Part shown: positions 24,735 through 33,845 of the stretch, piece by piece
How the letters are laid out: every line of letters begins with the position of its first letter
How positions within the stretch are numbered: position 1 is the first letter of the stretch
Assembly (NCBI RefSeq): GCF_023638055.1
Contig: NZ_JAKRVY010000001.1
Coordinates: forward strand, 186,001-250,000
Origin: Natranaeroarchaeum aerophilus
GTDB lineage: Archaea > Halobacteriota > Halobacteria > Halobacteriales > Natronoarchaeaceae
Length of the DNA stretch: 64,000 nt
Direction of reading: 5' to 3'
Made by a program: the position numbers and the translations under genes
The notes under the pieces: model-generated
Told to the model about the DNA's origin: nothing
Database searches by the model: none
What the model saw: only the letters and a program-made list of their open reading frames with translations

Positions 24735-25631
24735 ATGAACGACAGGCGGGACGGCGATAAGCACGATCCCCCATCCCCGTCGGACGACGATGGCGACGGG
24801 GACTCCAGCCCCGAAGGCCCCATGCCCTCCAGTAGCGATGGAGTCGGTTCGGACGTACCTCCCGGAGATGGTATCGATCCAGACGAATCCGCAGAACAGG
24901 CACAGGGGAACGCCGAAACAGTCACCCCTGAACAGCGTAGGGACAGCAGTGGGACGACCTCGACCGGTGGGACAGACCCTGGCGACGACGTCCCATCCCC
25001 CAGTGAAAACCCGATTCGCTGGTTCCTGAATACGAGAAACGGCTCCGTACTACTATTCAAGGACATCGCCAGCAGCATCGCGATCGTCGCAGTGATCGGT
25101 CTCGTGTTGTTCACGATCAGCGGCGTCTGGCCCCCACTGGTCGCAATCGAGAGCGGTAGCATGGAGCCACATATGCAAAAAGGCGATCTCGTCTTCCTGA
25201 TGGAGAACGAACGGCTGGCGTCAAGTGAGGCCGTCGCAGCGGGTGTCGTGACTCACGAGGTGGGACAGCAAACAGGGTATACCAAGTTCGGCGATTACGG
25301 TGACGTGATCATCTTTCGACCGGACGGGCAAGAGCGGACTCCGATAATACATCGGGCGCATATATACGTCGAAGAGGGAGAAAACTGGTACGACAGAGCA
25401 GACGGAGAGCATCTACAGGCCGACAGCTGTGACGACCTCAGCAGTTGTCCGGCACCACACGATGGGTTCGTGACCAAAGGCGACAACCCGTCAACGAACC
25501 AGCACTACGATCAGGATAATCGATACCAGGTTGTCAAACCCGAATGGGTTGAGGGGACTGCGGAAGTGCGGGTGCCGTATCTGGGCTGCATCCGACTGGA
25601 GTTCTCCGGGACCGCATCCTGTCGGGTGTGA
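24735..25631 (+). CDS. sec11: S26B-type signal peptidase I with long acidic N-tail
   Basis: The 298-residue membrane peptidase removes Sec signal peptides. A disordered, acidic, proline-rich tail (1-105) precedes a transmembrane helix (SSIAIVAVIGLVLFTISGV). The catalytic Ser142 in IESGSMEPHM follows, then GDVIIFRPDG, IIHRAH with the archaeal/eukaryotic-type His206 replacing lysine, and VTKGDNPSTNQHYD with the conserved Asp. It is divergent from polB and convergent with orc1, matching the conserved haloarchaeal origin neighbourhood. Confidence 0.88.
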   Translation: MNDRRDGDKHDPPSPSDDDGDGDSSPEGPMPSSSDGVGSDVPPGDGIDPDESAEQAQGNAETVTPEQRRDSSGTTSTGGTDPGDDVPSPSENPIRWFLNTRNGSVLLFKDIASSIAIVAVIGLVLFTISGVWPPLVAIESGSMEPHMQKGDLVFLMENERLASSEAVAAGVVTHEVGQQTGYTKFGDYGDVIIFRPDGQERTPIIHRAHIYVEEGENWYDRADGEHLQADSCDDLSSCPAPHDGFVTKGDNPSTNQHYDQDNRYQVVKPEWVEGTAEVRVPYLGCIRLEFSGTASCRV

Positions 25632-25681
25632 ACCGCCAGAGCCTTTCTCCTGTTAGGTTCGAATCGGATGACGATATTCGG

Positions 25682-27253
25682 TCAGTTATCGAACCGTGCC
25701 TGTACGAACGGCTGTACGTCCTCGATGTCTCCGATTCGTGAGTCCGACATGAGCACTGCCTCGGTTTCTTCGATCGGTACCGAGAGACTGATTTCCTTGG
25801 TTCGGCCATACCGTCCCTTGGAGACGACGACAGCGTTGACGATCCCGAGCATGTCGAGTTCCGAGATCAGATCGGTGACTCGGCGCTGCGTGAGGACGTC
25901 CGCGTCGATTTCCTCACAGAGACTCTTGTAAATATTGTACACCTCGCCAGTGTTGATGTTGTGGACGCCGTTCTTTTCGAGGAGGATCGTCGAGAAGAGC
26001 ACGAGTTTCGATTGCGTCGGAAGCGTCCTGACGACCTCGACGACTCTGTCGAGTTCGATCTTGTCCTGGGCCTGTCGGACGTGTTCTTCGAGGATACGGT
26101 CTTGCTGGTCGCGTTCGGCGAGCTCACCCGCGGTACGGAGAAGGTCGAGCGCACGTCGGGCGTCACCGTGTTCCTGGGCTGCAAACGCGGCACAGAGCGG
26201 AATCACGTCGTCGGTCAGCGCGTCGGGTTTGAACGCGACGTCCGCCCGATGCTGGAGGATGTCCCGCAGCTGGTTGGCGTCGTACGGCGGGAAGACGATC
26301 TCTTCCTCACCGAGACTTGATTTGACACGGGGATCGAGGAAGTCGGTGAACTTCAGATCGTTGCTGATCCCCATGATGGAGACCCGCGAATTACTAAGTT
26401 CGGAGTTCATCCGCGAAAGATTGTAGAGAGTATCGTCGCCGCTTTTCTCGACGAGTTTGTCGATCTCGTCGAGCATAATCACGACCACACGCTCGCGGTA
26501 GTCGACCGCCTCGAAGAAGACGCTGTAGACGCGGTCCGTCGGCCACCCCGTCATCGGGACCTGCTCCATCTCCTCGCGATCCTGTCGTAGCTCCTCGATC
26601 CGGTCGTCGAGTTCGTCGACCGAATCGAACTCGGTATCGTCGAGTGGGGATGTGGTTCCAGTCGTATTTGCAGGTGCCTCGCTTGCTTTCCCGTTATCCG
26701 GGACGTCCCCCACGTTGTCCGAGATGTCCCCCGAATCGTCCTCGATATCCTCACGGAGCGCCTCGTACTCCGTCAACCGTTCGTCGATCAGTTCCTCGTT
26801 CTTGTCGATGAACTTGTTGGCCAGCTGGGCGAGAACACGGTACTGCGTATCCGTCACCTCGCAGTTGATATACTCGACATCGCACGGCACGCTGTACTTC
26901 TGTGAAGTACTTTCTAGCTCCTGGCTGACGAACTTCGCGCTTGCTGTCTTGCCGGTCCCCGTTTTCCCGTAGATGAGTATATTGGACGGTGTCTCTCCCC
27001 GAAGTGCAGCAACGAGGATTGTCGCCATCTTGTTGATCTGCTCCTTTCGGTGGGGGAGTTCGTGAGGGGTATACGACGGCCTGAGAACTTCTTTGTTCTC
27101 GAAGATCGGCTCGCTGTCGAGCAAGTCGTCGAACAACCCCTGATTATCGCCGTCGGGTTCGTCGTCGAGGACGACTTCGTCGAGGTCGAGGTCGAATGAC
27201 TGTGCGCTGTTCGTCCGCTCCTCGTCATCGTTTTCTGATTGGTTGTCGACCAT
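25682..27253 (-). CDS. orc1: Orc1/Cdc6 replication initiator
   Basis: This 523-residue AAA+ ATPase recognises ORB repeats and loads the MCM helicase. An acidic N-tail (1-50) is followed by Walker A YGKTGTGKTASAKFV (about 95-108), an acidic insertion (about 165-220) inside the AAA+ domain, Walker B VVVIMLDEIDKL, sensor I ISNDLKF and the arginine-bearing DPRVKSSLG. A C-terminal winged helix (about 430-515) should contact the DNA. It is transcribed away from the adjacent origin at 27254-28395. Its linkage with polB, sec11 and oapABC marks it as the main-chromosome, oriC1-type initiator. Confidence 0.95.
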   Translation of the reverse strand: MVDNQSENDDEERTNSAQSFDLDLDEVVLDDEPDGDNQGLFDDLLDSEPIFENKEVLRPSYTPHELPHRKEQINKMATILVAALRGETPSNILIYGKTGTGKTASAKFVSQELESTSQKYSVPCDVEYINCEVTDTQYRVLAQLANKFIDKNEELIDERLTEYEALREDIEDDSGDISDNVGDVPDNGKASEAPANTTGTTSPLDDTEFDSVDELDDRIEELRQDREEMEQVPMTGWPTDRVYSVFFEAVDYRERVVVIMLDEIDKLVEKSGDDTLYNLSRMNSELSNSRVSIMGISNDLKFTDFLDPRVKSSLGEEEIVFPPYDANQLRDILQHRADVAFKPDALTDDVIPLCAAFAAQEHGDARRALDLLRTAGELAERDQQDRILEEHVRQAQDKIELDRVVEVVRTLPTQSKLVLFSTILLEKNGVHNINTGEVYNIYKSLCEEIDADVLTQRRVTDLISELDMLGIVNAVVVSKGRYGRTKEISLSVPIEETEAVLMSDSRIGDIEDVQPFVQARFDN

Positions 27254-27286
27254 CTGTCATTCGCTCCGGCGTTCTTGTGTTAGACG

Positions 27287-27307
27287 ACCCCTCCGTTTCA
27301 CGTGGAC
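27287..27307 (-). repeat. Origin recognition box (ORB) 1
   Basis: Minus strand gtccacgtgaaacggagggg, closest to the orc1 start codon (34 bp away). Binding of Orc1 here could also repress its own promoter. Confidence 0.7.
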
Positions 27308-27468
27308 ATCCCCGAGGATAGTGATAGACTCGTACGTTACTACCCTATACGGCCGGGATTCGAGATGGGGTTGGCGAGGGTCGGTCCAGTTGATGCAAAC
27401 GAACCCAAGGTAGAGTAGGCTCTTAAATTCTTCCCATTTTCCGTCATTGGGGGACAGGTTGAAGCGTA

Positions 27469-27490
27469 GTTCCAGCCGAAATGGAGGGGT
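27469..27490 (+). repeat. Origin recognition box (ORB) 2
   Basis: Plus strand gttccagccgaaatggaggg followed by gt; one deviation from the GAAAC core (GAAAT). Confidence 0.6.
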
Positions 27491-27744
27491 TTGTGAAGTG
27501 GACTCGAAGACAGCAAAACAATGGACTGCAGTTTATTGGGTGGGTAGCACCGAGAACCAGAGATCGGTTGCCAGCTACCGATCTCCAGCGAGAAGGCTTG
27601 CACACGATTCCTCGTGTAGGCGAGAGTGGACGTGGGGGAGGGTGGATCGGGAGATCATCAGGAGCTGCTCCTGGTCACATACTCAGGTTAATTCGACTGC
27701 AGGGAATCGAACCAATTCCACAATTCAGCAAACACGGGAAAATA

Positions 27745-27765
27745 CTCCACTCGAAAGGAAGGGGT
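27745..27765 (+). repeat. Origin recognition box (ORB) 3
   Basis: Plus strand ctccactcgaaaggaagggg, facing ORB 4 as an inverted pair 27 bp away. Same inverted, ~30-bp spaced layout as the pair inside polB. Confidence 0.65.
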
Positions 27766-27792
27766 TCAGTGGCACGGTGTCCGGACCCCCCC

Positions 27793-27814
27793 ACCCCTTC
27801 GTTTCAGGTGGAAC
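27793..27814 (-). repeat. Origin recognition box (ORB) 4
   Basis: Minus strand gttccacctgaaacgaaggg with an attached run of Gs (ggggtgggggg). Best match to the haloarchaeal ORB pattern; left boundary of the AT-rich element. Confidence 0.8.
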
Positions 27815-27865
27815 TCGTTTATTGGGTGGGTAGGGGTGAGAGAGCAGGCGAAGCCTAGCGGGACG

Positions 27866-27965
27866 CAAAGTTTTATTATACACTGTGTTAAACAATATCC
27901 GCACTGCAGTAGAAGGCGTATAGAATTGGTGTTCTGTCTAGAGTATTTCTAGTACAGTCTAGAAG
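27866..27965. other. AT-rich candidate duplex-unwinding element
   Basis: About 100 bp of AT-rich sequence (aaagttttattatacactgt and onward) placed between two strong, oppositely oriented ORBs, where helicase loading would be expected. Position and composition are the only evidence. Confidence 0.5.
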
Positions 27966-28037
27966 ACAACGTCACACAGAGACATCTATCGCCCACTTAC
28001 TCGACCCCCTCCCACGGGGGTGGGGTGTCTGGTGGTC

Positions 28038-28059
28038 GTTCCACTCGAAACGAAGGGGT
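28038..28059 (+). repeat. Origin recognition box (ORB) 5
   Basis: Plus strand gttccactcgaaacgaaggg followed by gtgggggtgg. Near-perfect inverse of ORB 4; right boundary of the AT-rich element. Confidence 0.8.
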
Positions 28060-28395
28060 GGGGGTGGTGAACAACACCAACAACACCAACAGCATCAACG
28101 ACGTGCTGACCCCTGCGACGCGGGCTCACCGAGAACTCTCTGCGTGGGTGTATCTTGCACACAATGAAGCCCGGCACCGCTCTTTGGTGACTCCCCACCA
28201 ATATGGATCCTATAAAATTGGGCTGTCCAACGAGTTTCTAACGCGCAATTTTTGATACATTAAAATTTTGTAACTACAACTATGCTAATACTCGTCTGAC
28301 CAAGGCTTAAGTATATACAGTGACGTTGTAGCGCCATACACCATAACCCACGCGTAGGCCCGCGGTGAAAAACGCATGGGTGCGGGGTGAAAAAC

Positions 28396-29037
28396 ATGGG
28401 ACTATTTACAGAACTCAGGGATAGCGTATCCCGCGTAACAGGCCGCCTCTTCTCCGAGGACGAGCAGAAACGGATAGGTATTTATGGACCGCCAAACGCT
28501 GGCAAAACCACGCTAGCCAACCGCATCGCGCGGGACTGGACTGGTGACGCGATCGGACCGGAGAGCCACGTACCACACGAAACACGTCGAGCAAGACGCA
28601 AGGAGAACGTCGAGATCAAGCGAAACGGCAACTCCGTCTCGATCGATATTGTCGACACGCCCGGCGTGACGACGAAGGTCGACTACGAGGAGTTCCTCGA
28701 CTACGACATCGACGAGGACGACGCCGTCCGGCGCTCCCGTGAGGCAACCGAGGGTGTCGCCGAGGCGATGCACTGGCTGCGCGAGGACGTCGACGGCGTT
28801 ATCTACGTTCTCGACTCGACGGAGGATCCGTTCACGCAGGTCAATACGATGCTCGTCGGGATTATCGAGAGCCAGAACCTCCCCGTACTGATCTTCGCGA
28901 ACAAGATCGACCTCGAGGGATCGAACGTCCAGCAGATTGCGAACGCCTTCCCCCAACACGAGACGGTCGAGCTCTCCGCGCTGGAAGGTGACAACATGGA
29001 CGAAGTGTACGACAAAATCGCGGAGTACTTCGGATAA
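28396..29037 (+). CDS. oapA: Era-like GTPase, origin-associated (OapA-type)
   Basis: The 213-residue GTPase shows G1 YGPPNAGKTTLAN, G3 IDIVDTPGV, G4 FANKIDLEG and a G5-like ELSALEG. It belongs to a gene trio that neighbours the orc1 origin in many haloarchaea (origin-associated proteins); its role in replication is unproven. The ATG at 28396 is preferred to a GTG at 28387. A tandem ~19-bp repeat (28362-28380 and 28382-28400, gtgaaaaac...atggg) duplicates the start region. Its stop overlaps the next ATG. Confidence 0.88.
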   Translation: MGLFTELRDSVSRVTGRLFSEDEQKRIGIYGPPNAGKTTLANRIARDWTGDAIGPESHVPHETRRARRKENVEIKRNGNSVSIDIVDTPGVTTKVDYEEFLDYDIDEDDAVRRSREATEGVAEAMHWLREDVDGVIYVLDSTEDPFTQVNTMLVGIIESQNLPVLIFANKIDLEGSNVQQIANAFPQHETVELSALEGDNMDEVYDKIAEYFG

Positions 29038-29426
29038 TGCCGGAAGTAAAAGACCCCTCCGACGGCGTCCAGATCGACCTGATCAGCGGCGACCGGATGG
29101 AGGGAATGACTGGCATGGAGAAGATCCGGATGATCCTCGATGGCGTCCGTGATGGGAATATCGTCATCCTCGAACAGGGACTGACCCCCGACGAGGAGTC
29201 CAAACTGATCGAGGTGACGATGACCGAGATCACGCCTGCGGATCCGGAGGACTTCAACGGCATCGAGATCGAGACGTATCCCCGCGGCGAGACGAACGGT
29301 GGACTGTTCTCACGCTTAATGGGGAAAGAAGAGGCATCGAAACTGACGGTGATCGGGCCAGCCAACCAGATCGAGACGCTCCACAAGGACGAGACGCTCA
29401 TCAGCGCTCTGGTCTCCCGGAAATAA
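29037..29426 (+). CDS. oapB: DUF2073 protein, origin-associated (OapB-type)
   Basis: A 129-residue protein of the DUF2073 family: VQIDLISGDRMEGMTGMEKI at the start, ILEQGLTPDEESKLIE in the middle, LTVIGPANQIETLHKDE at the end. It probably binds a nucleotide or nucleic acid, but no activity is established. It overlaps oapA by one base and oapC by one base, so the three are translated as a unit. Confidence 0.88.
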   Translation: MPEVKDPSDGVQIDLISGDRMEGMTGMEKIRMILDGVRDGNIVILEQGLTPDEESKLIEVTMTEITPADPEDFNGIEIETYPRGETNGGLFSRLMGKEEASKLTVIGPANQIETLHKDETLISALVSRK

Positions 29427-30412
29427 TGCCACATCAGTGTACGAACTGTGGTCGGACGTTTCCGGACGGCTCCAAGGAGATGCTGTCCGGCTGTCCGGAC
29501 TGTGGCGGCAACAAGTTCCAGTTCGAGCCGGCCGGACGTTCTGCTGAGTCCGCTCCGGATAGCCCTAACAATCCCGAGCCACCCGACTCCCCATCGAGCG
29601 TTGCGAACACGGTATCACAGGCTACCCGAACGGTTCGTGACTGGGTGAGCAGTGATGATTCACCGTCTGCCGATACTGGAGCCGATGGGACAGGTGCTCG
29701 ATCTCCCGCATCGGATACGGCCCAGTCGCCCAGCGCGTCCGATCGCAGACCGGAACAATCGGCCGATACTCGGCACTCCGACACGCAGTCCCCTTCGTCG
29801 GCCGGCAGTGAAGCCGGTTCAAACAAGTCGACACCCAACGAGACCCGACCGGACCTCGGCGAAGATGGATCGACTGAATGGCCGGATCACGGCTTTGAGG
29901 ATCCGTACCGGGATCGATCCGCCCCTCCGGAATCGGAATCGAAAGAATGGCCCGACGTCGGCCAGCGTCCCGATCAGCCGACGGAGTCCGATCGTGACGA
30001 CACTTCGGGTGAGCGGCGTCGGTCCCCTGTCGATACCTCGGAAGACACAGCACAGGCGAGCGCACGCTCCGATGTCGTCTCTCCCGACGAACTCCCTGAT
30101 GACCCGCCGACAGAGTCGGCCGACAACGGGAAGCCTTCCAACAATCACTCGGGCTCTGCCAAACAACGGCCGCCGGACGCGTCGGAGGGGCGCGTAGCGA
30201 GTACACCGAACGATGACGACAACCCCGACCTCGAAGCGCTTCGTGCCGAACTCAACGAGCAGTTCGAGAGTATCAAGATCGTCCGCCCGGGCGAGTACGA
30301 ACTCAACCTGATGGAGCTGTACGACCGCGAGGAGTACATCGTCTCGCTGATGGAGGACGGCCGGTACGCCATCGAGGTGCCGGACGCCTGGCGCGGTGAC
30401 GAGGACCGTTGA
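29426..30412 (+). CDS. oapC: Zinc-ribbon protein, origin-associated (OapC-type)
   Basis: The 328-residue protein has an N-terminal zinc ribbon (CTNCGRTFP ... CPDCGGNKF), a ~210-residue disordered acidic Ser/Pro/Asp-rich linker, and a compact conserved C-terminal domain (FESIKIVRPGEYELNLMELY, then YIVSLMEDGRYAIEVP). It is coupled to oapA-oapB. The long linker suggests a tether between a nucleic-acid-binding ribbon and the C-domain. The function is unknown; location beside oriC is the only hint. Confidence 0.85.
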   Translation: MPHQCTNCGRTFPDGSKEMLSGCPDCGGNKFQFEPAGRSAESAPDSPNNPEPPDSPSSVANTVSQATRTVRDWVSSDDSPSADTGADGTGARSPASDTAQSPSASDRRPEQSADTRHSDTQSPSSAGSEAGSNKSTPNETRPDLGEDGSTEWPDHGFEDPYRDRSAPPESESKEWPDVGQRPDQPTESDRDDTSGERRRSPVDTSEDTAQASARSDVVSPDELPDDPPTESADNGKPSNNHSGSAKQRPPDASEGRVASTPNDDDNPDLEALRAELNEQFESIKIVRPGEYELNLMELYDREEYIVSLMEDGRYAIEVPDAWRGDEDR

Positions 30413-30586
30413 GGTGCTCTCCGTTTGCCTGGAAGTCGGCATATAGTCTATTAATTCTACATTTCCAATACTTGAAGTATTTCGACTCTTGTCCGCTAAA
30501 ACTCAAGATTACGGGACTTGTTACTCTGTATGTATCAAATATATGTGGCCAGCAGACACTTACCTGATAAGCCACTTATAGCACGT

Positions 30587-31507
30587 ATGGATCGAAGAAC
30601 GTATTTACGGACTGTCGGTGCAGTAACCGCGGGCGGCGTTCTCGCTGGCTGTGTAGGTGGCGATGACACGAACGGCGACGAGAACGGTGGCGACGACGGA
30701 TCGGCGTACGGAACGCTCTCAACGAGCGTGACGGATCAGCCGAACGATATCGGCGACTTCGAATCGCTCGTCGTGACGATCGACGGCATCTGGATCAAGC
30801 CCTCGGACGACGAGAACGGGGAAGACGACCCCGAAGAAGGGACGGACGATTCCGAGGAGCCGACTGCTGACGACTCGAACGACCCCGAATCGGATGACGA
30901 CGAGGATGATTCGGACTCCGATGAGGGTGTCGAAGACGATACGGAAGAAGACGACGGTGACGACGAGGACGAAACTGACGGTGACGAGGACGAAGAAAAC
31001 GGCGACGAGGACAACGGCAACGGTCGCCGCTACATCGAGTTCGAGGAGCCACAGCAAGCGGATCTCGTCGAGCTGCAGGGCGACAACACCCAGCTTATCG
31101 ACGAAACCGACGTCGAGGTCGGCGAGTACCAGTTCCTTCAGTTGAACGTCAGCAACACGGAGGGTATTCTTGTGGAAGACGGCAGCGAGGCAGATGTCGA
31201 TACGCCGGGCAACGCTCCGCTGAAGTTCAACGCGTCGTTCGAGATCCGCTCGGCGGAGCGAACGCGATTTATCGCCGACTTCGCACCGAACCGAACCGGC
31301 CAGGGGAAATACATCATCCGGCCGGTCGCAAGCGGGGTCACAGTCCTCTATGGTGACGAAGAGTACGAGGGTGGAGAAGAATCGGACGACGATTCTGATG
31401 GCGGATCGGACGACGACGGGGACGGAGACGACGCAGGCGAAGAGCAGGCGGACGACGGCGTAGACGACGCAGCAGACGAGGGCGAAAACGGGGACGACGA
31501 ACAGTAG
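30587..31507 (+). CDS. DUF4382-type lipoprotein with acidic insertion
   Basis: The protein starts MDRRTYLRTVGAVTAGG with a twin-arginine-like signal and a lipobox (VLAGC), so it should be Tat-exported and lipid-anchored. A DUF4382 domain begins at GTLSTSVTDQPNDIGDFESL and VVTIDGIWI, is interrupted by ~75 residues that are almost only D, E, G and N, and resumes at RYIEFEEPQQADLVEL. The C-terminal tail is again D/E/G-only. Function unknown. The ATG at 30587 (306 aa) coincides with the signal peptide; the frame extends upstream to 30518 without support. Confidence 0.8.
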   Translation: MDRRTYLRTVGAVTAGGVLAGCVGGDDTNGDENGGDDGSAYGTLSTSVTDQPNDIGDFESLVVTIDGIWIKPSDDENGEDDPEEGTDDSEEPTADDSNDPESDDDEDDSDSDEGVEDDTEEDDGDDEDETDGDEDEENGDEDNGNGRRYIEFEEPQQADLVELQGDNTQLIDETDVEVGEYQFLQLNVSNTEGILVEDGSEADVDTPGNAPLKFNASFEIRSAERTRFIADFAPNRTGQGKYIIRPVASGVTVLYGDEEYEGGEESDDDSDGGSDDDGDGDDAGEEQADDGVDDAADEGENGDDEQ

Positions 31508-31554
31508 CTCCCCTTACGGACCCAAACGCTGTCCCTTAGTTTCGGGCCAAAAAG

Positions 31555-33690
31555 CTATTCCTTCGTTTCGACGGCTTCGATCAGTAGCTCAGCAACATCG
31601 ACGATTTCGATATCCTCCTCGAAGTCTCCTGTCTTCCGCCCGTCTTCGAACATCGTCGTACACATCGGGCAGGCGACGACGAACTTTTCGACCGCGTCAC
31701 CGACCTCTGTATCCTCCAGCGCCTCCCGCAACCGTTCCTCGCTCGGCTTGACCTCTTCCTCGAACTCCATCCAGAGGCCGCCACCGCCGCCGCCACAGCA
31801 GAACGAATCCTTCCGGCTGCGGGGCATCTCGTAGAGGTCCGCACCGGTGGCACGGATCAACTTTCGCGGTGCTTCGTACTCGTCGTTGTACCGCCCGAGG
31901 TGACAGGGATCGTGATAGGTGACGGTGTAGTCCAGTTCGTCGCCAGCGAGGTCGAGCCGACCCGCATCGACCAACTCCTCGACGACCTGCGTCCAGTGTT
32001 TCACGTCGATCTCTCCACTCTCGTTCCACTGCTCGTCGTACTCGAAGGGCATCATCGGATCGTCCGCGAACTCCTCGAAGTCCACCTCGGGATACTCGTT
32101 TTTGAACGTATTGTAGCTATGCGGGTCGGTGCAGACGATCTGCTCAAACTCACAGTCCTCGAACGTTTCGACGTGATGCCCTGCCAGTTCGAGGTAGAGG
32201 AACTCCTCGCCGATCCGTCGGATGTCGTTGCCGTCGTACTTTTCGTCGTCGAAGAGTATTCCCCACTCGACGTCGGCTTCCTCGAAGAGACGTGCGAGCG
32301 AGCGGGCGACCTTCTTGTTGCGTTCGTCGAAGCTCGGGTAGTCGCCGACGTACCAGAGGTACTCGACCTCCTGTTCGCGCGCGTCGGTCGGCTCGAACGC
32401 CAGTTCGTCGGCCCAGTCCGCTCGGTCGCGCTGGGCTTCGCCGAACGTGTTGCCCTTCTGCATGACGTCCTGGAAGACGTCTTGCATGTTCGAGTCGACA
32501 GCCCCCTCGTCGACGAGCTGGCGGTTCATTCGAGTAAAGGAGTTCAGGTGTTCGATCTCGACGGGACAGGCGTCCATGCAGGCCATGCAGGACATACACG
32601 ACTCCATTGTCGAGCTGTCGATCACCGAGGTCCCACCGTCCGCAATAATCGGCTTCGTCCCCCCGTCTCCATCGCCATCGAGCGACTCCCGGTAGGCTTT
32701 CAGGTCGAGAATCACGTCGCGTGGATCGAGCGGTCGCCCCGACGCTTTCGCTGGACAAACCGACGAACAGCGACCACACTTCGTACAGGCGTCCTGATCG
32801 AGAATCTCCTTCCAGGTGAAATCATCGATCGACTCGGCGTTGGTAGCATCGAGATCGGCGGGGACGCCGGGAAGTCGCGCGCCCGACTTCTCATCGCGGG
32901 TCACGACGTTTGCGAACGAGGAGAGCATGTGGAACGGCTTGGCGTAGGGAATGGCGGCGACAAAGGCAAGCGCGTGGATCGCGTGGAGCCACCAGACCAC
33001 TGGATAGGCAGCCTGTGCACCCTCGGGCGTCATCCCGCCCGCACCCAGCACGACGGCAATGAAGTAGCCGACGAAGCTCACGGTCTCGTGACCGGGGAAC
33101 CCACGCCCCAGAATACCGAGGGCTTCGAGCAGAAATCCGCCGACTCCGAGGATAAAGAGCGTCCAGATGAACAGATCGTCTTCGAGACTCGTGTGTTTCC
33201 CCCAGAGTCGGGGCTTTCGGACTTCATACCGGCTATACATCGCCATCCCGACGCCGACGACGAACAGCAGCCCCATCGCGTCCATCACGAACTGGTAGGA
33301 GAGATAGAAGTCGCCGACCCAGAACGACTCGCCGGTCAGCGGTCGGTAGATGTCCATGTCGATGGCGAGGATCGTCGTTCCCATCAGGAGCGTCAGGAAC
33401 CCCCAGAGGATGAACGTGTGCATCACGCCGGCATACAGATCTCGATCGAACAGCGGCCGATTCGATCCGACCAGTTTCACCGCTGTGATCATCCGCCCGA
33501 CGATCCCATCCAGTCGGTCGAACCAGTCCTCATCGCCGCGCGTGTATCGCTGTACACGATCGTACGCGCCGTACAGAAAAATAATGATCGCGACGGCGGC
33601 GAGATAGTAGAAGATCACCTCGCCGACGAGATCGATCTGGTAGAACGTTGGGCGGGTCGGTTCCCCACCGCTTTGCGCGATAAATGTCAT
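31555..33690 (-). CDS. Membrane-bound HdrD-like Fe-S oxidoreductase (probable menaquinone-linked)
   Basis: A 711-residue fusion. Residues 1-265 form a NarI/HdrE-like membrane domain with about five helices and several histidines. Two [4Fe-4S] motifs, CTKCGRCSSVCP and CMSCMACMDACP, follow (about 300-380). The C-terminal half has a conserved CCG domain (HDPCHLGRYND ... FCCGGGGGG ... CPMC) and a degenerate first one (IVCTDPHSYN). Similar proteins pass electrons between a soluble donor such as ETF and menaquinone. No etf genes are adjacent here, so the donor is not fixed. HdrD-type heterodisulfide chemistry is unlikely in a haloarchaeon. Confidence 0.82.
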   Translation of the reverse strand: MTFIAQSGGEPTRPTFYQIDLVGEVIFYYLAAVAIIIFLYGAYDRVQRYTRGDEDWFDRLDGIVGRMITAVKLVGSNRPLFDRDLYAGVMHTFILWGFLTLLMGTTILAIDMDIYRPLTGESFWVGDFYLSYQFVMDAMGLLFVVGVGMAMYSRYEVRKPRLWGKHTSLEDDLFIWTLFILGVGGFLLEALGILGRGFPGHETVSFVGYFIAVVLGAGGMTPEGAQAAYPVVWWLHAIHALAFVAAIPYAKPFHMLSSFANVVTRDEKSGARLPGVPADLDATNAESIDDFTWKEILDQDACTKCGRCSSVCPAKASGRPLDPRDVILDLKAYRESLDGDGDGGTKPIIADGGTSVIDSSTMESCMSCMACMDACPVEIEHLNSFTRMNRQLVDEGAVDSNMQDVFQDVMQKGNTFGEAQRDRADWADELAFEPTDAREQEVEYLWYVGDYPSFDERNKKVARSLARLFEEADVEWGILFDDEKYDGNDIRRIGEEFLYLELAGHHVETFEDCEFEQIVCTDPHSYNTFKNEYPEVDFEEFADDPMMPFEYDEQWNESGEIDVKHWTQVVEELVDAGRLDLAGDELDYTVTYHDPCHLGRYNDEYEAPRKLIRATGADLYEMPRSRKDSFCCGGGGGGLWMEFEEEVKPSEERLREALEDTEVGDAVEKFVVACPMCTTMFEDGRKTGDFEEDIEIVDVAELLIEAVETKE

Positions 33691-33845
33691 GTATTATCAC
33701 GCGCACACCGAACAGATAAATCTTCCCACGAACACAGCCGATCCCGCTCCCGTCATCAGGTAATCTACAACCAATTCCTAGTTTATTCCCGTCGGCGTAT
33801 CGGCAGAGAACCACCCAGCGCAGCGGTGACAACAAAAGCACAGCC

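Larger units (their letters stand above)
27254..28395. other. oriC: Chromosomal replication origin (oriC1-type)
   Basis: A gene-free 1.14-kb region between orc1 and oapA. It holds at least five ORB-like repeats of the form TTCCAnncGAAAnGnAGGGGT in both orientations, with G-runs attached. An AT-rich segment (27866-27965) lies between the inner repeats at 27793-27814 and 28038-28059 and is the likely unwinding element. A G/C-rich palindrome (ccccctcccacgggggtggg) lies at about 28004-28023. A TATA-like aagtatata near 28310 probably serves oapA. No protein frame in it looks real. Confidence 0.85.

Noticed and set aside
26640-26690. Possible extra ORB (ggttccagt) inside orc1
   Set aside because: Only the first half of the motif fits; the GAAAC and GGGGT parts are missing.
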